Shown here piece by piece: positions 11,482-24,400 of a DNA stretch of 64,000 nt. The notes under the pieces are model-generated. The model was not told the DNA's origin. It saw only the letters and a list, made by a program, of their open reading frames with translations, and made no database searches. Numbering within the stretch: position 1 is the stretch's first letter; every line of letters begins with the position of its first letter. The stretch is from Ramazzottius varieornatus (lineage: Eukaryota > Tardigrada > Eutardigrada > Parachela > Ramazzottiidae). The stretch covers positions 1,601,249-1,665,248 of the forward strand of contig BDGG01000005.1 in assembly GCA_001949185.1 (NCBI GenBank), in the 5' to 3' direction. Both the position numbers and the translations under genes were made by a program.

Positions 11482-13233
11482 CTGTATTCCCGCGAAAGCT
11501 TTGCGCAGTCACGTGAGATGTCCGTGAATTACGCCTGGCAGGGACAAAAAAGGTCTGTTTCTTCAATCAAAGACACTCGTCAATCAATTGGCATACACTT
11601 TATTCTTCCGAGAAAGAGTCTTCCACCGAACTGAAACTACACTCGAAAGACCTTTCCAAATCATCAGGGCTATCCAGAATCTCTTCCTGACTAGCTAACA
11701 TATACAGCGGCTCTGGCATTATACGAGCACCAACGAAAGAGTTTTCTATCGTAGAGACTTTGATTTTCTCCCAGGCTTCTGAAACAAACTTTATGAAATC
11801 TTGACGGCTCGGCTTCTTCAAATACCCGCTCTTGGTGACAGCGGTGCAATTGTCTCTCCACAAGTGGTAGGATTTGCGTAGGTACGATTTGAACGGGAAG
11901 TTGACACCAACGTCTAAAGGTCGGTAGGTACCAGTGAGACCAGCAGGAATAAACGCCTGTTCGATCCCCAGATTTTCAGTAAGAGCTGACTTTCGAAACT
12001 CCCATGAGCCGGCGCACGATCCCGAATCAAGGTACCGCCATCGTGTCTTTCGTCAAACGTTTCCTTGATCCAGAACCGGTCAAAGGCTGAATTCCACCAC
12101 CCCGAATGAGTACTGAAGATGCGGACGTTTTCGGGAATCTCCAACTTGTTGAGGATTCTCGGCGACTGCTTTCCGGTTTTCTTGTTACCTTTGAACACAA
12201 CGGAAGCTGGAAATTTCCAACCGTTGGCGCTGATCGTGAGGCACACCGTGAGACACTCAGGATCTCCTGGAGGTTGCACTACTCGCACTTCTTTGGCACC
12301 TTTCGGGGACAAAGTCTTTTTATAGGTGTTTTGCAGCCTGACTGATGTTTGGTCCATGTTCATTATGAGGTAAGGATGAGGGTTGTTGATGAAGACAGCT
12401 TTGAATATCCTGTGTAGGAAAAATTCTTCCTGGATCTGCAGACAAGAAAGAGGTAAATGGCAGTCAACTTTGCGCATGACGTCACAAATCGTAATGTCAG
12501 CAAGTAACAAGGCTTAAGGGGAAATTTTCACAATATGACGTCACACACTGTACGTAAGCAGATCCCTTACCTTATCTCCTTCCGTTTGGGCGAACTTTCG
12601 GCCAATCTTCGTTGTGACTCGTAGCACTAGTCCGCGTCGCTGCCTGAAGTCTCCGACCCAGCCTTTTGAAGCTTTGAATCCCGTGACTCCTCGCTCAGCG
12701 GCGACAGCAATAGCCATCCTTTGCAAATCGAACTCTCGAGTTGGTTTGGAGGCCTTCTGGCGGTCTTCATATCGCTTGTACACTTCGTCTTCGAGCTCGG
12801 GGTGCTGAATTCTCCTGCCAGAGTTGTTGATCTTATCTGGAAGCTTTCCAGACCTGTCCATGACAAAAGTTGCTGTAGATACATACTGTACAAGGTTCTC
12901 AAACAAGTTGGAGCATTTCTTACTTCCAAGCACGCAATGTCGATTCCGGAATCCCGAAGGCTTTGGCATAACTGCGAAGGCTTCCCTCCCACCTCTCCAA
13001 GGCACTAACGTGACGCTTCGCCTCCTCAACGGAGTGTGTATTATGAGATTTAGAAGTCATTCCGACGAGATACCTGACACATGGGCTTCCGGACAGAAAA
13101 TCAGAAAACAAATGCAACAAGTGAAAACGCGATGGGCTCCAATCAGGCAGTCAATGCATTGTACATTAAAATGTTCGTAGGTTTGATTTATGGGCATGAC
13201 ACGTGACTGCGCAAAACTTTCGTGGGAATATAG
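11482..13233. mobile_element. pogo/Tigger-like DNA transposon, 1752 bp
   Basis: The left end reads CTGTATTCCCGCGAAAGC (11482 on) and the right end is its near complement GCAAAACTTTCGTGGGAATATAG (to 13233). The arms match over 34 bases (11482-11515 and 13200-13233) with about four differences. TA lies outside both ends (11480-11481 and 13234-13235), the expected target duplication. The only gene inside is a CENP-B-domain DDE transposase on the minus strand, giving a self-consistent complete element. Confidence 0.82.
11600..13060 (-). pseudogene. pogo-like transposase with CENP-B HTH and DDE domains, one frameshift
   Basis: The start (ATG at 13060) gives MTSKSHNTHSVEEAKRHVSA and a first HTH ending PESTLRAW. 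Splicing at GTAAGA to an AG near 12860 joins it to KSGKLPDKINNSGRRIQHPE, and the second CENP-B-type HTH follows (RRGLVLRVTTKIGRKFA). A second intron (GTAAGG to CTGCAG, about 12430-12570) leads into the catalytic domain. All three acidic residues are present: NMDQTSV, LIRDRAPAH and TYRPLDVGVNFPF. The frame breaks near 11985: SFESQLL is followed in another frame by LTENLGIEQAF, consistent with one lost base. The C-terminus is acidic and ends at 11600. The DDD triad fits pogo/Tigger. Either the element is recently dead or the assembly has a base error. Confidence 0.8.
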
Positions 13234-13235
13234 TA

Positions 13236-14223
13236 ATTCGTTTTCGTTTCGGCGAACCGATCTGCCAGTCAATGCAGTACACGCGGCTGGCCTAATTATT
13301 GACCTGGACAAAATATCTGGCCGGACGGTCTGGCGGCAGTTAACGCAGAGATTGTTATGTCGTAGCAGAAACGAGCTCTGTGACGTCAGCAAGTAAAATT
13401 TCGCAGTGCAATATGCGGAATAGAGTATCATTCCAGATTTCGTTTCTTATTTCGTACTTCTTTTCCCATCTTGAGGAAGGTTAGCCTGGAATATGCCGGA
13501 GGGTCTTGTAAGCGAGAGACAGCGAAAGGATAGCCAAAAAAAGCAGTTCGAGCGGTTGCCTTCCGAAGGTGGTGAATCACGTGAGTAAAGGCCTGGCCGG
13601 CGAGAAAAGTCAAGCTTTAACGTTGATTTACCATTAGAGCTGCATTTGCCTAGCAGAATAACCAAGCGTATAGAAGGAACCAGATCAACGATTTTTTGAG
13701 AAGATCTTTGCATACGTTTGGTTGTTCGTGTAGGTAAAGCGGTAATGTGTGGTGAAGCCAGTTCTGTTTCAGCCGCAAGCGAATACAGCTGGCGGAGCCG
13801 CTGATTCGGAACGACTTTTCGAGTCGCGACTAATTGTTTAGGGAAACATAGGGCGTGATCTGCCGGTCCACTCCCACAGCATTTGGCCAATCAGAAACAA
13901 AGCAGATAAATGGCTGAGGGGCTTGACTAGTTGACTTGGTTTGTGGCAAGTAGCAAAATTGATTTTGAACTCCAGCCCGTAAAGAGTGCGCGGTTGTTAG
14001 AGATGGAGGTTTCATTCGATGGCTTGGATTTACCGCGCGTGTGTCCTCTGCCGCGGTGTTGTTGTTACAGATGAGCCGTTCTCGTCAAGACGAGTACTCG
14101 TAGTCTACATTTCCGCTGCAGTTAAAGATGTAATTCATGCCTTCACGCACTCAGCACAACAGCAGGATCTTACAGTCGTTGTGCGCGTTATCCCAAAAGA
14201 TATGGTGATCTCCTCCACTTTTC
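13236..14223. promoter_or_regulatory. Upstream region of the diacylglycerol kinase gene, no gene seen
   Basis: About 1 kb between the pogo-like element and the kinase start. No protein family is recognised on either strand. Two CCAAT strings lie near each other (about 13888-13893 and elsewhere on the complement), but no TATA box is convincing. Promoter function is inferred from position only. Confidence 0.3.
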
Positions 14224-17200
14224 ATGGCCAGCAAGAAGAAGGAATTTGCCAGCGAAAATGAGGAAAGCTCAGCGTCAGCTCCAAGATGCTCGGATTCGGA
14301 ATCGTCGGACACGGAAGAGGAACTGGAAGAGCCATCTTCCACTTTTCATCGACGAGTATCCACGAATCGGACACTCAAGAATTCCGTAAGTTTGCGAAGT
14401 GGTTCCTCTTCATTTCCAGTCCTCGTTTTTACGGCACGATATTTCGTCTTCAGGTCGTTATCAAGGAAGGATGGCTCCTGAAGCAAGCGTCGTCCTTTCA
14501 GGTAAGAGTTTCGTATGAGGTTCTGGATAGATGGTGCAGAAATGTCAGTGGATAAAATATGGTCCGCCGTGCTGATAGATCGCGTATTACGTCATGGTTA
14601 AGGCGGCCTTTAGTGCGTCATTTGGGATAGGCTCTATGACGTAGTGCGCGGGTATGGATGATTACATTACGCTAATTAGCCGTATATGAAGAAGTACAGT
14701 AATGATTGACAATTCTGACAAGTTCGACATCTGTGTGGATTATGAAGTGCGAATTTACATGGTGTTATTGTAAAAGTGACTGCCGGACTCTCTCGAGGAG
14801 ATCTGACAGAGGAAATTGATTGCGGACGAGAAAGTTGAACGGGAATAGTTATGCGCTCGAGGCACTTGACTGGAGATTGTTACGATCCTCCCCGGTCGTT
14901 TACTGGAAGGCGCGGAAGACATTATAGTCGGTTGTCTTTAGTTTGTTTGACGCCGTGTGCTGTCGGAAGAAGAAGGCCCATCTGGCGTTCGTCCTCGTTA
15001 AGTTATGACGTCGGAAGAGTGGTTCCGCGTCCTAATTGACGAAAGATGGTTAAACCATCCGATTCCGCTCGAACGAGCTTTTGAAGTCGGGGATATTCGG
15101 TAACTGACAGTTTCATCGGCTCGGGAACTTGATGATTGATGAATGATGGCGCCTTTGGCCTAAATGTAGTTCATCGTCTTCTTGATCCACATTTAAGCCT
15201 GCCGTCCAGAAAGGGAATATGTCGCTTCCGGTCTCCTACATTCCTATATCTCTTTTCTAATTACAGAGATGGAGACGGCGATACTTCAAACTTCAAGGGA
15301 AGAGACTCTATCACGCCAAGAGCAGCAACGTAATTTTTCTCAAGGGTTCTCTGAGTAGAGGATCATTGATTTTCTTCCGCGACCCGTTGTGTACATATAA
15401 TCACGGCTTTGTTGTTTCTGTTTTAGTCGAGCTTGTTGGAGGAAGTGCCATTAACTGATGTCTCGTTGGCCGAGCGAGGAGTGAAGAACGCCAACAATGT
15501 CTTTCAGGTTCTTACCCCGGAAACCAGTCCATCTAGACAAATTATAGCCTTGTCCTAGTAATAACATTTGGTTCAATTACGAGATTCTCTTTAGGTAATC
15601 ACTCCGTCGCAGTCACTTATCCTATCAGCGGAAACGCGTCGGGATATGGAAGAATGGATGTCCGCTATCAAAGCCGCTTCCTCCAAGGAGTTTTACGATG
15701 TAAGATAGAGTCTTCCATTGCCTTCTTCCGCCTGATTAAGCCTATAGCCTAGTTGGCGATGACTTTCATCGCCACATTTTTCACAGTTGGATGCTATTTT
15801 GAGTATCATATAGCGCGCGCGTTCTTTTGCGCAATGGTAAAATAACAGAGCGCACATTGAGAGTCTATTATTTCATTAGGTCAGCGAACAACTGGCACTC
15901 TTTTCCGGCCAACACAACTGGTATGTTTGTTCCCATGCCCGTCCAACTTACTGCAATATTTGCCGAGACGTCCTTTCTGGCGTCGCCTCCAACGGACTGT
16001 CCTGTGAAGGTCAGCCAATTTTACTCTAAACAATTTGGAATTTCAGAACTTTTCTAGGTTGATTTGAGCTCAAGCTGTCTATTTCATCCGAATTCTCTGG
16101 GTTTCTTTCCCGTTGTTAGTTTCCCTTTCTCCGAATACAGGGAATATTTGGGTCGTCGGCAGCTAAAGTCAGCTAGATCGTTTTTTCAAGTGGCGGACAC
16201 TTTCAGCCAATAGAACTGCAGATGTGCGCCACTTGAGATGGTGATCTGGATGAATTCCCTTGCCGCCATCCCACTTTTTATGGAATTGTTTGATAAGGGA
16301 TTTCCGCTCTTTCGTTACTCATCTCCATCAACAAGCATTTTTTTGTCGTAGTGTGCAAGTTCAAAGCACACAAGAGGTGTGCCATCCAGGCTCCCAACAA
16401 CTGCAAATGGACAACGTTGGCATCAATGGGGCAGGAAAACATAATCGAGGATAAGGATGGCGTGAGTGATCTTCCCATCCCATTTCTGTGTGTACGATGA
16501 GTCGGCGACTCTGTCACACTTGTCTCCAATGTCTAGCGTTCAAATGTTGTTTATTTATGTGTGCGCAGAGCATCCACATGAGGCATCAATGGATGGAAGG
16601 GAATCTGACAGTCAGCGGCAAGTGTCGAGTTTGTGACAAGACTTGTGGAAGCGTCCTCCGCTTGCAGGACTGGCGTTGTCTCTGGTGCAAATCCATGGTA
16701 AGTTGTAAATTAGCTTCATGTCATTCCCAATCCCCCATCATAAGCAATTCATACCTGCAGCGCTAGCCTCCCCGCGCCGCTAATCTTGAAAAATGTCAAC
16801 AAGATAGTTACTGTCTCTCCCGACCATCATAAATTTTCGAAATTGAAGTAACGTAACCGAGAGCGGAAAAGTTGTCCCGTTCATTTTCAAATGTTTACCA
16901 ACAAAGTTCGATCACGTCACTTACCTGCATACGGGAACCTGATACGCTGTGTGAAGGTTCTTGCATGCAGGTGCGTGATGAATCAGTTTCAGACGTCATG
17001 TACCTGCATACCGGTGTAGTATAGCATCTGTGAGCCTTCTTGTACGCAGGTGGTCGAAATGGTTTCGTTTCGGTTGCCAACCTCCCGTTTTATGGTTTCG
17101 GTCGGTTTGCAATGAATACTCGATTAATTTGATCTGGATCATTTACGTAACGTAATGTAGTATCCATTCTCAATAGTAATGAAAAAAAGTTAGGTTGTGA

Positions 17201-20200
17201 TCGATCAGTGGCTTTTCCAATCAAGTCACCGGAACGTAATTAGGGTTCCTTATTCCTGTTTAATTTCGCGGTGGGGTGATCGGCTGCTATCCGCGGAATG
17301 TGTTGTTGGGTCTTCTGTTGACACCTATCGTTTTTTCTCCACTTCCTGTAGGTACACACACAATGTTTGCCTCACTTTCCGGAGCGCTGCTCCCTTCATC
17401 CGCACTGTCGCTTCTCCACAGTTCCACCGACGTTGTTCAACCATGCGGAGAATGACACGGTGCTGTGCATTAGCGATCCGCAGGGTTTGGCTACAGGCTC
17501 CCGGCGATATTCACCTTCTGGCCTGTCACCGCTGTTGGTCTTTGCCAACTCGAAGAGCGGCGATAACCAAGGCGTCAAGTTCCTGCGCCGCTTCAAACAA
17601 ACGCTCAATCCGGCTCAGGTCTTTGACTTGATGCAGAACGGAACCACATTGGGGTAAGGCATATGAACGCTTTGTACAAACTCCCCGCGTGACAGTCACG
17701 TAATTTCATTCCATTCATACCTAGAAAGGCATGTTTGTGCCGGTTTAATGGATCCGTGCTTTGACAGATTACAACTTTTCAAAAAATTCGACTCGTTTCG
17801 CGTGCTCGTCTGCGGAGGCGATGGATCCGTGGGATGGGTTCTTCAAGACTTGGACACGCACAACCTCCTTCGCAAGGTACAACCATCAGTCAAAAAAATT
17901 CCGCAGAACACTAAGCAAAGCATTATAAACCCATGTCAAATTAAGAGAAAAAATAACTTGTACGGAATTGTGCCTGTGAATAATGAGCTCGGCGAAAAAA
18001 CTCGACCAGATCGTTTTCCTCAGTGGCGCATGTTTTCAGTACTATTGGCTGGCGTCGCGCGCACCTTGGAAAAACGATCTGGTTGTGTCTGTCTCGTATG
18101 CCGAGCTCTCAAAAAGTGATTGTAAATGGTTGGTGAGGGACAGCCCGAAAAGAACCGAAATAGAACTCGAAAGATTAAATGAATAGCTGAAAGGAAGAAT
18201 ATAAGTTTGAAATGGGACACAGCGGAAACCTTCCACGGACCCTGGAGAAACATTTCCGAATCCCGGATGTTACGTCGTTGCGCAGGAGTCGAAGGGGGGA
18301 TTAAATTATAAGCCTGGATAGCCCCAACCCATGATGTATGGTATCATTTGAATTCTTAATCGTCGCACAGTTCACGTCTCGTTAATCCTGCACATGACAC
18401 AACGGAGGCAGCTTTACGGTGGCACTGTACTCAGACTATTGTAAGTCGCAGTGTTTAGCGTATCAGACACTGAGTGTTCTAATGTTCCCACGCACCGGGA
18501 CTCGGAATCGATAACGGTTTTTCAATCAAGCAGACTGCCCGCGGAAGTAATTGAAGAGCATTGAGATTAAACTTTTCCAAAGAGGGCAAGACGTGCCTGA
18601 CTAATGGTCTCACGACAGTGGGTGGCCATCATTTCCCCATCTTACAATTGTCACGATTGTCTTCTCATAATCCAATCATTGGGCCGCTTTTCAACTGTGG
18701 TGTCAAGTGAACATTTTTCCATCAAGAACGTTTACATTCAATCGCAATATATGTTCCATCTTTCTCGCGGGGCGGAATATAGATGGTTCAACCCGGCTAA
18801 CCGCAGCTAGCGGCGAATATAAACGAGTGATTTCTTCTCGGGCTCCAGGCAATCTCCTCAGGCTTTTTCCTGAATGCCCTCCTCCATGTAGCGGCTTCGT
18901 TATGATTGAAAGATCTGAGGGTTCGGCCGAAACTAATCAAGGCTCTCGGAACGCAGACCAAAGCCATGACTTTACGTAGGAACGCAGTACATAACAAAGT
19001 ATGACATTATGTTTTTGCGAGTCGAGTTTTCCCGGAATTTGGTCGACTCGAAGGTCAGCAATGTCATCGACCAAATCACAGCTTAGTCCGAGGGTTCGTC
19101 GAACTCATTACTGTAAGTTTTTCCGGGTTCAATGTAAAAGCAGTAGCATAAACAGGGTTAGTTTACACTTTGAAATGTCGGCTTGTGATGACGTGACTAA
19201 TCACAAAACCAGTTGATTTTTCCCGGGACGAACTTTCATCAAGGTTTCTTTCTGTGATTTCAGTGTCAAGTGGGTATCTTGCCGCTAGGAACCGGCAACG
19301 ATTTGGCGCGCGTTCTGGGTTGGGGTTCGACGTGTGACGCCGACACACCCCTCGCCAACGTGTTGGAGAAGTACGAGTGGGCTAGCTCAAAGCTGCTAGA
19401 TCGATGGAGTATCATGGAGTACCACGAAAGCAACGTCCGTCTTGTCCCTCTCCTGCCGCCCTCTCCCGATCCCAGTAGTTTCGCACACAGTCCGCCCGCT
19501 CCTTCTTCCAGCGCCTCCGACACCATCTCCTCTTATGAGGACTGTGTGGCCTCACATCTGTCCCGCATCATGCTTTCCGAACAACACTGTGATATGCTGA
19601 GATCAGCCAAGACACTGTGCGAAACCATCAAGGACTTTGTGGCAAGGGTAGGCTTGGCTTTTGAGCACCAGGATGAACGGCAGGATCAACAGCGCATGAC
19701 CCTCAAGGTAAAGTGCACTTCCGTAATGAGTTTCGTCACAAAGAAAACGAAAATAATCAATGATTGGTACGCTGAAATAGAAACCGATGTTTCTAGCGTT
19801 TTCCACATATGGCATAAAGCCTCGGTTTCTGTTGAAGTGGTCCATTCTACTCCATCACCGTTGCTGCCACGTATCCCACTCTTATCTAATCGCGTTTCCG
19901 CCCTTCCGTAGTGTCAACTGCTGAATGAAAAGCTTGATAGGCTCCTCGACACTCTTCACAGGGAAGCAGCAGAAGCGAGTTCGGCGAGTAGGGCTGACAG
20001 CCCGCGACCAGGGCCAAGTTCAAGACTCGACGAACCACCGCCGTCCAGAAGTGGGTCCTCCGCATCGGTCAGGGTCATGCCATCGGACAGAAGGGTATGC
20101 TGTGCAATGATCATTCCATCTACCCTTCGTTCTTATGTAGACCAGCTTTCTTCGTGCCTTACAGAGAGCCTTTATCCATCAAGACCTCCTGCTCTCTAGA

Positions 20201-23200
20201 GCCAACAGCCTGAAGAAAGCTGTCCGTCAAATAATCGAACACACAGAAAAAGGTACTGGGACCAATCTTAGTTATAAATGACACTGGCTCTCATGTAAGA
20301 GTCAACTCACACGAAACTTTTGACGTCGGAAGGCAGTCGAGGAAACTGTAAACAGGCTAATTTCTCTTCGAAATCCGTCGAATACTCCATGCAGACCAAA
20401 GTTTGAGACGTTGCCTTTCTTTCTAGCTGTGGACGAACAGAACGCTCTCCAAGTTCCCCGGCCGCTCGGGCGCCGGCAGTCCCGTTCAGCGGAGAACATG
20501 GTGCAAAGAAGCGTTGAATCGGTGCCTGGTCCAGGGAGGGACCTGATCTTTCGATACCCTGCAATCGAACACCGGCCGACGGCGGACGATTATCTAAGTA
20601 AGGCTACTTTCCCTGGTAAAATTTTCTCGTGACCACTAATACGTTTCTCTGCTGTTGACAGAAAACTGCCCGCTGGATCTGGCAGCCACGACTTCTTCCG
20701 TCCTTCCTCCTTCCAGCGAACTCTCCAGATCGCGTGCAACGACGGTGAGCCGGTCTCATCCGTGGTTAAAGTCCCCACCGAATCGGTATCCAGTTCCTCG
20801 TAAGTTTACTGTTGTTCTGTATACCTTTGGGGAATAAGCAAATTAATTGAGCAATTGTTGTGGCTTTGCAGATATTAAGAAAGGCTTGGTGACCAATCTT
20901 GCTGCTGGCACAAGTTTGATTACCCGAGTTCTTCTTGCCAATGCGGATGCCATGTGCCAATTTGGCACTTCATCGTTTGTTCAAAGCACAGAAAATATAG
21001 CCCTGTAAGCACATAAATGATTATACATCGATAAAACCGCAGCTGTGGGAATAAATTTCGCGTTGACTTCATAAATCACGAACCCGGAAGTTGCACGGCA
21101 CGACTTTGACTGGGCTTCGGTAATACCAGTCAAGGTCGTGCCCAGCCCAGAATTAATTTTTCGTGAAACAGAAACCCTGGAACCACTTTCACATATGAAA
21201 GAAAACCGAACTATAAAAAACTGAAGGTCGATTTTTTGGGCTTGGCAGAGAGTCGTTCCATGAGCGTTGCGTGATGAGCAACTACTTTGGCATCGGTCTC
21301 GACGCCAAGATTGCCCTAGAGTTTCACCATATGCGGGAAGAGCATCCCGAGAAATGCCGGAACCGTACAAAGAACATGATGTGGTACGGTGTCCTTGGTG
21401 TGAAAGAACTGCAGAAGAGAACGTACAGTCACCTCGAACAACGCGTCCAGCTCGAATGCGACGGCCAGAGAATACCACTTCCCAGCTTACAAGGTACTAA
21501 AACTCTCATGCACCCACATACAGCTGCACCACAGTAAATGTGCGACTGGCTGTATGCAGGATGGGGTTGCGAGCACGTACGTGCAGGTAAACGTCACAAT
21601 TCGGGCGTAGTGATTTTCCCGTCACATGTCGCTTTCGACAATGGCTCGAACCGCTCCCAGACACCCTACCGCAGTACGGAATTACAGCGCGGTAGATCAC
21701 ATGTGGTATCTTGATTTTTATTTCGGATTTGTTTCCTCACAATCAGAGAAAGACCAGCTAGTCCCAAAATAATTGAAACCGACTCTATGACGTAGACACA
21801 GCTATCGCGAAAAGCGACAACAGCGCCTCTCTCGGCCTCGCTGTTGAGATTTTTCCAGGTTTTTTAGCATTACAGCAACTCTCCTTTCTTCCGAGCATTG
21901 TGTCTTCAAGGTCTAGACTGTGTGTGTGCTCAAATCTGTTTGGCTAGATAGGGAAGATCTTTCTCCACAAGATAGCATTGAAAACAAAGGGATCGGGCCA
22001 CGAGGAACGAAGTTCTAGACCGCCCGAATTGTGACGGGAAAATCACTACGTCCGAATTGTGACGTTTACCTCGTAGCACTGTAAACAACGCCTCGTTGTA
22101 TGCACGATACTTTTTCTCTGTCAATCATTCAAATTTGCTCACTGGCTTGTTGAAAAACTTATCGGCACCTGATAATTTACGTTGCTTATCGTTTCTGGAG
22201 GTATCGTGGTGCTAAACATCTCCAGTTACATGGGTGGTGCCAACTTTTGGGGTGGCGTGAAGGCTGACGACTTTTTTCGCGCACCGGCCTTTGACGATCG
22301 CATGCTGGAAGTGGTGGCGGTCTTCGGGACTATCCAGATGGCCGTGTCTAAGGTCGTGAGGATACAGCATCATCGGATAGCGCAGTGCCGAAGCGTCAAG
22401 ATTACGATCAAAGGAGACGAAGGAATCCCGGTGCAGGTCGACGGTGAAGCGTGGAAGCAACCACCCGGTGTGATTCATATCGTCCATAAGAACAAGGCTC
22501 AGATGCTCTGTCGCGATCGGGTAAGTCTTCGACCAGATGGTCTCTTGAATTGTGAAATAATGAAGTCAAATTTGCTTTGCAGCATTTCGAGAACGTCTTC
22601 AAGACTTGGCAACACCAACATCCTTCTCACCAGCAATCGCCCTCGTGGAGGAGTGTTCCGGACTTGAGAGGACCCGCTATCCTAACCGAAGCGGAAGCGC
22701 GCTTGTTGGATCACTTTGCCAGAAGTAGCGCCCGGCTGATACGATGGTGAGCTTGAGTACTTCTATTACGGCGAGCCATCCAGTGTAATTATGGCTCTTT
22801 GTTCTTCTTCCGTCTAACAAAGTCCCTCCAAGTTTATAAATGATTTTTCTGATTTTCTTTGTAGTGTCAAAGTGGCCACCATGTCGCTGCCGGATATGGA
22901 AAGTGACTTGTCAGTGCTGGTCAACCGAGCTGCCGAATGTTTAGACCATCTTTGCCCGTATGGGAAACTGATGAATACAGTAAGACAAGACGGCGACCAT
23001 TTCGTCCTTCCTTTCGGTGTTCGGTCTATCATCTCCTAATCTGTGTTTTCTCCTTTTCCCTTCGTGAAGGAGCAAGATCTGGTGGTGGGTTCTCTCTTCT
23101 CCTGTGTCTCGTCTATTCCGCTGTTCGCATCTTGTGAAACGTGATTTAGTTATGAATGGATTCTTTTCTGCGTAGCCCAGTACGAAATTCATCGTCAACC

Positions 23201-24002
23201 GGCTGCTCAGTACGATGAAGGAAATTCGAGCAGCTTCCGCTGACATGCTCCACGCCAAGCCGGAAGCTCTGAGCCTAGCCGTTGATACAGCTCAAGAACT
23301 ACAGGCAGCTTTGAACGATCTCGACACAGATATCATAACGATCTCGGAAGCTGGACTAGCCGTTGCCGTCGAAGACGACGCCAAGGTTTGCAGTGCCCTT
23401 CTCCGAGGCATACTTCCTGGTTCGTAATTTGAGTCTTTTATTTAGAGTATTACTGGGGATAGCCGGACGCTAAGGACTCGCCTGCTAGACAAGTTTCGTC
23501 GCCGACCTGCCGACACCGTAGACTTCCCATTCAAATACCCAAGTAAGACAGTCTTTCGCTTTGCCATCACCAAGAAACTGACAGCCGATAAATGACTTGA
23601 TCATTTCCTCGACTGGCGTACGCTGTCAGCCAACTCGAAGCAGTCCATTTGCCGGCGTCCCTAATACTCGTCTAGACCTTGAATGAGGAATTTGGTTGGT
23701 AGGTTTCGCCATTCGAGAGTGGACAAGCGAAGACGTGGCCTTGTGGTTGTCCTCATTACAGCTCGGTGAATACAAGGAAGCGTTCATTTCACACGATATT
23801 CGTGGAAGTGAACTGGTGAATCTCACGCGGCGTGATCTTCGGGTAAGCTTCGCGAGCCGAAAGTTCTGTCTACTTCCGCTGCCTCTAATAAAGAGCATTT
23901 CTATGGTAGGAACTGGGAATAACCAAAGTTGGGCATTTGAAGAGAATTCAGCAAGCTACCAGAGATCACCTGCTAAATATTGGTGAAGGTAGTGCCTTGT
24001 AA
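14224..24002 (+). CDS. Type II diacylglycerol kinase (delta/eta-like)
   Basis: This kinase phosphorylates diacylglycerol to phosphatidic acid at membranes, ending DAG signalling. The start at 14224 ([14 protein letters not shown]) precedes a serine/acid-rich leader. Exons then give a PH domain ([48 protein letters not shown]; 14.45-15.7 kb). Two C1 zinc fingers follow: [19 protein letters not shown] with [11 protein letters not shown] (15.9-16.45 kb), and [20 protein letters not shown] (16.56-16.70 kb). The catalytic domain is split: [33 protein letters not shown] and [17 protein letters not shown], with the glycine-rich GGDGS motif intact. The accessory domain resumes at 21.26 kb ([29 protein letters not shown]). 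A SAM domain closes it ([16 protein letters not shown]; 23.7-24.0 kb). More than 20 introns. Domain order defines the delta/eta class; a long insert between catalytic halves is also typical. AATAAA at 24286 may be its poly(A) signal. Confidence 0.95.
16173..16245. repeat. Family 1 hairpin copy a (kinase intron)
   Basis: TCAAGTGGCGGACAC pairs with GTGCGCCACTTGA around a loop containing TTCAGCCAATA. It sits in the intron between the two halves of the first C1 finger. Confidence 0.8.
16923..17051. repeat. Pair of ACCTGCATAC units (family 2)
   Basis: Two 50-bp units lie at 16923-16972 and 17002-17051. Both begin ACCTGCATAC and end in a near complement (GCATGCAGGT, GTACGCAGGT), and they resemble each other internally (GATACGCTGTGTGA against TATAGCATCTGTGA). 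Both lie in one intron of the kinase gene. Confidence 0.75.
17985..18108. repeat. Family 1 hairpin copy b (kinase intron)
   Basis: The ends are GAGCTCGGC and GCCGAGCTC, exact complements. Inside, CGACCAGATCGTTTTCC pairs with GGAAAAACGATCTGGTTG, and CAGTGGCGCA lies on the left. This is the most regular copy of the family and defines its 124-bp length. Confidence 0.88.
21585..22071. mobile_element. Possible MITE with 42-bp inverted repeats (kinase intron)
   Basis: Bases 21585-21626 (AGGTAAACGTCACAATTCGG and on) recur in reverse complement at 22030-22071 with one difference. The 487-bp unit lies wholly within the intron between the two accessory-domain exons. Its interior shows no coding potential. 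Target duplications were not clear, so the mobile nature is inferred from the paired arms. Confidence 0.55.
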
Positions 24003-24400
24003 CCTAAGCTTGTCCACAGTTGGTATCCAACTTCCGACGCTTTCGTCACTCTTTCTTGTTTCACTTGTTTTTGGTTGGTACGAGCTGTGTACCCTTTTCA
24101 GGTCGAGAACTGTTTTTTTACCGGTAAACGTATGTTTTATACAGTGGAAATATTTGGGCTCATTTTCTGCGTTCAGATTTTCAGGTACTGTACTTGATAT
24201 TGATTTTTGTTTGCCCGCCTTTGTGATATTCATGTTGAATCAAACCACAAAGTTGACCAAATCGAAAAGTGTACCTTGATATTCAAATAAAAACCTCACA
24301 TCGAACACCTAACCGCAGCTCTTACTACACGTAACTCCAGACGTACAATATTCACCCATACCGAATACCGAAACCAATAGAATATTTCGGACCATGTACT

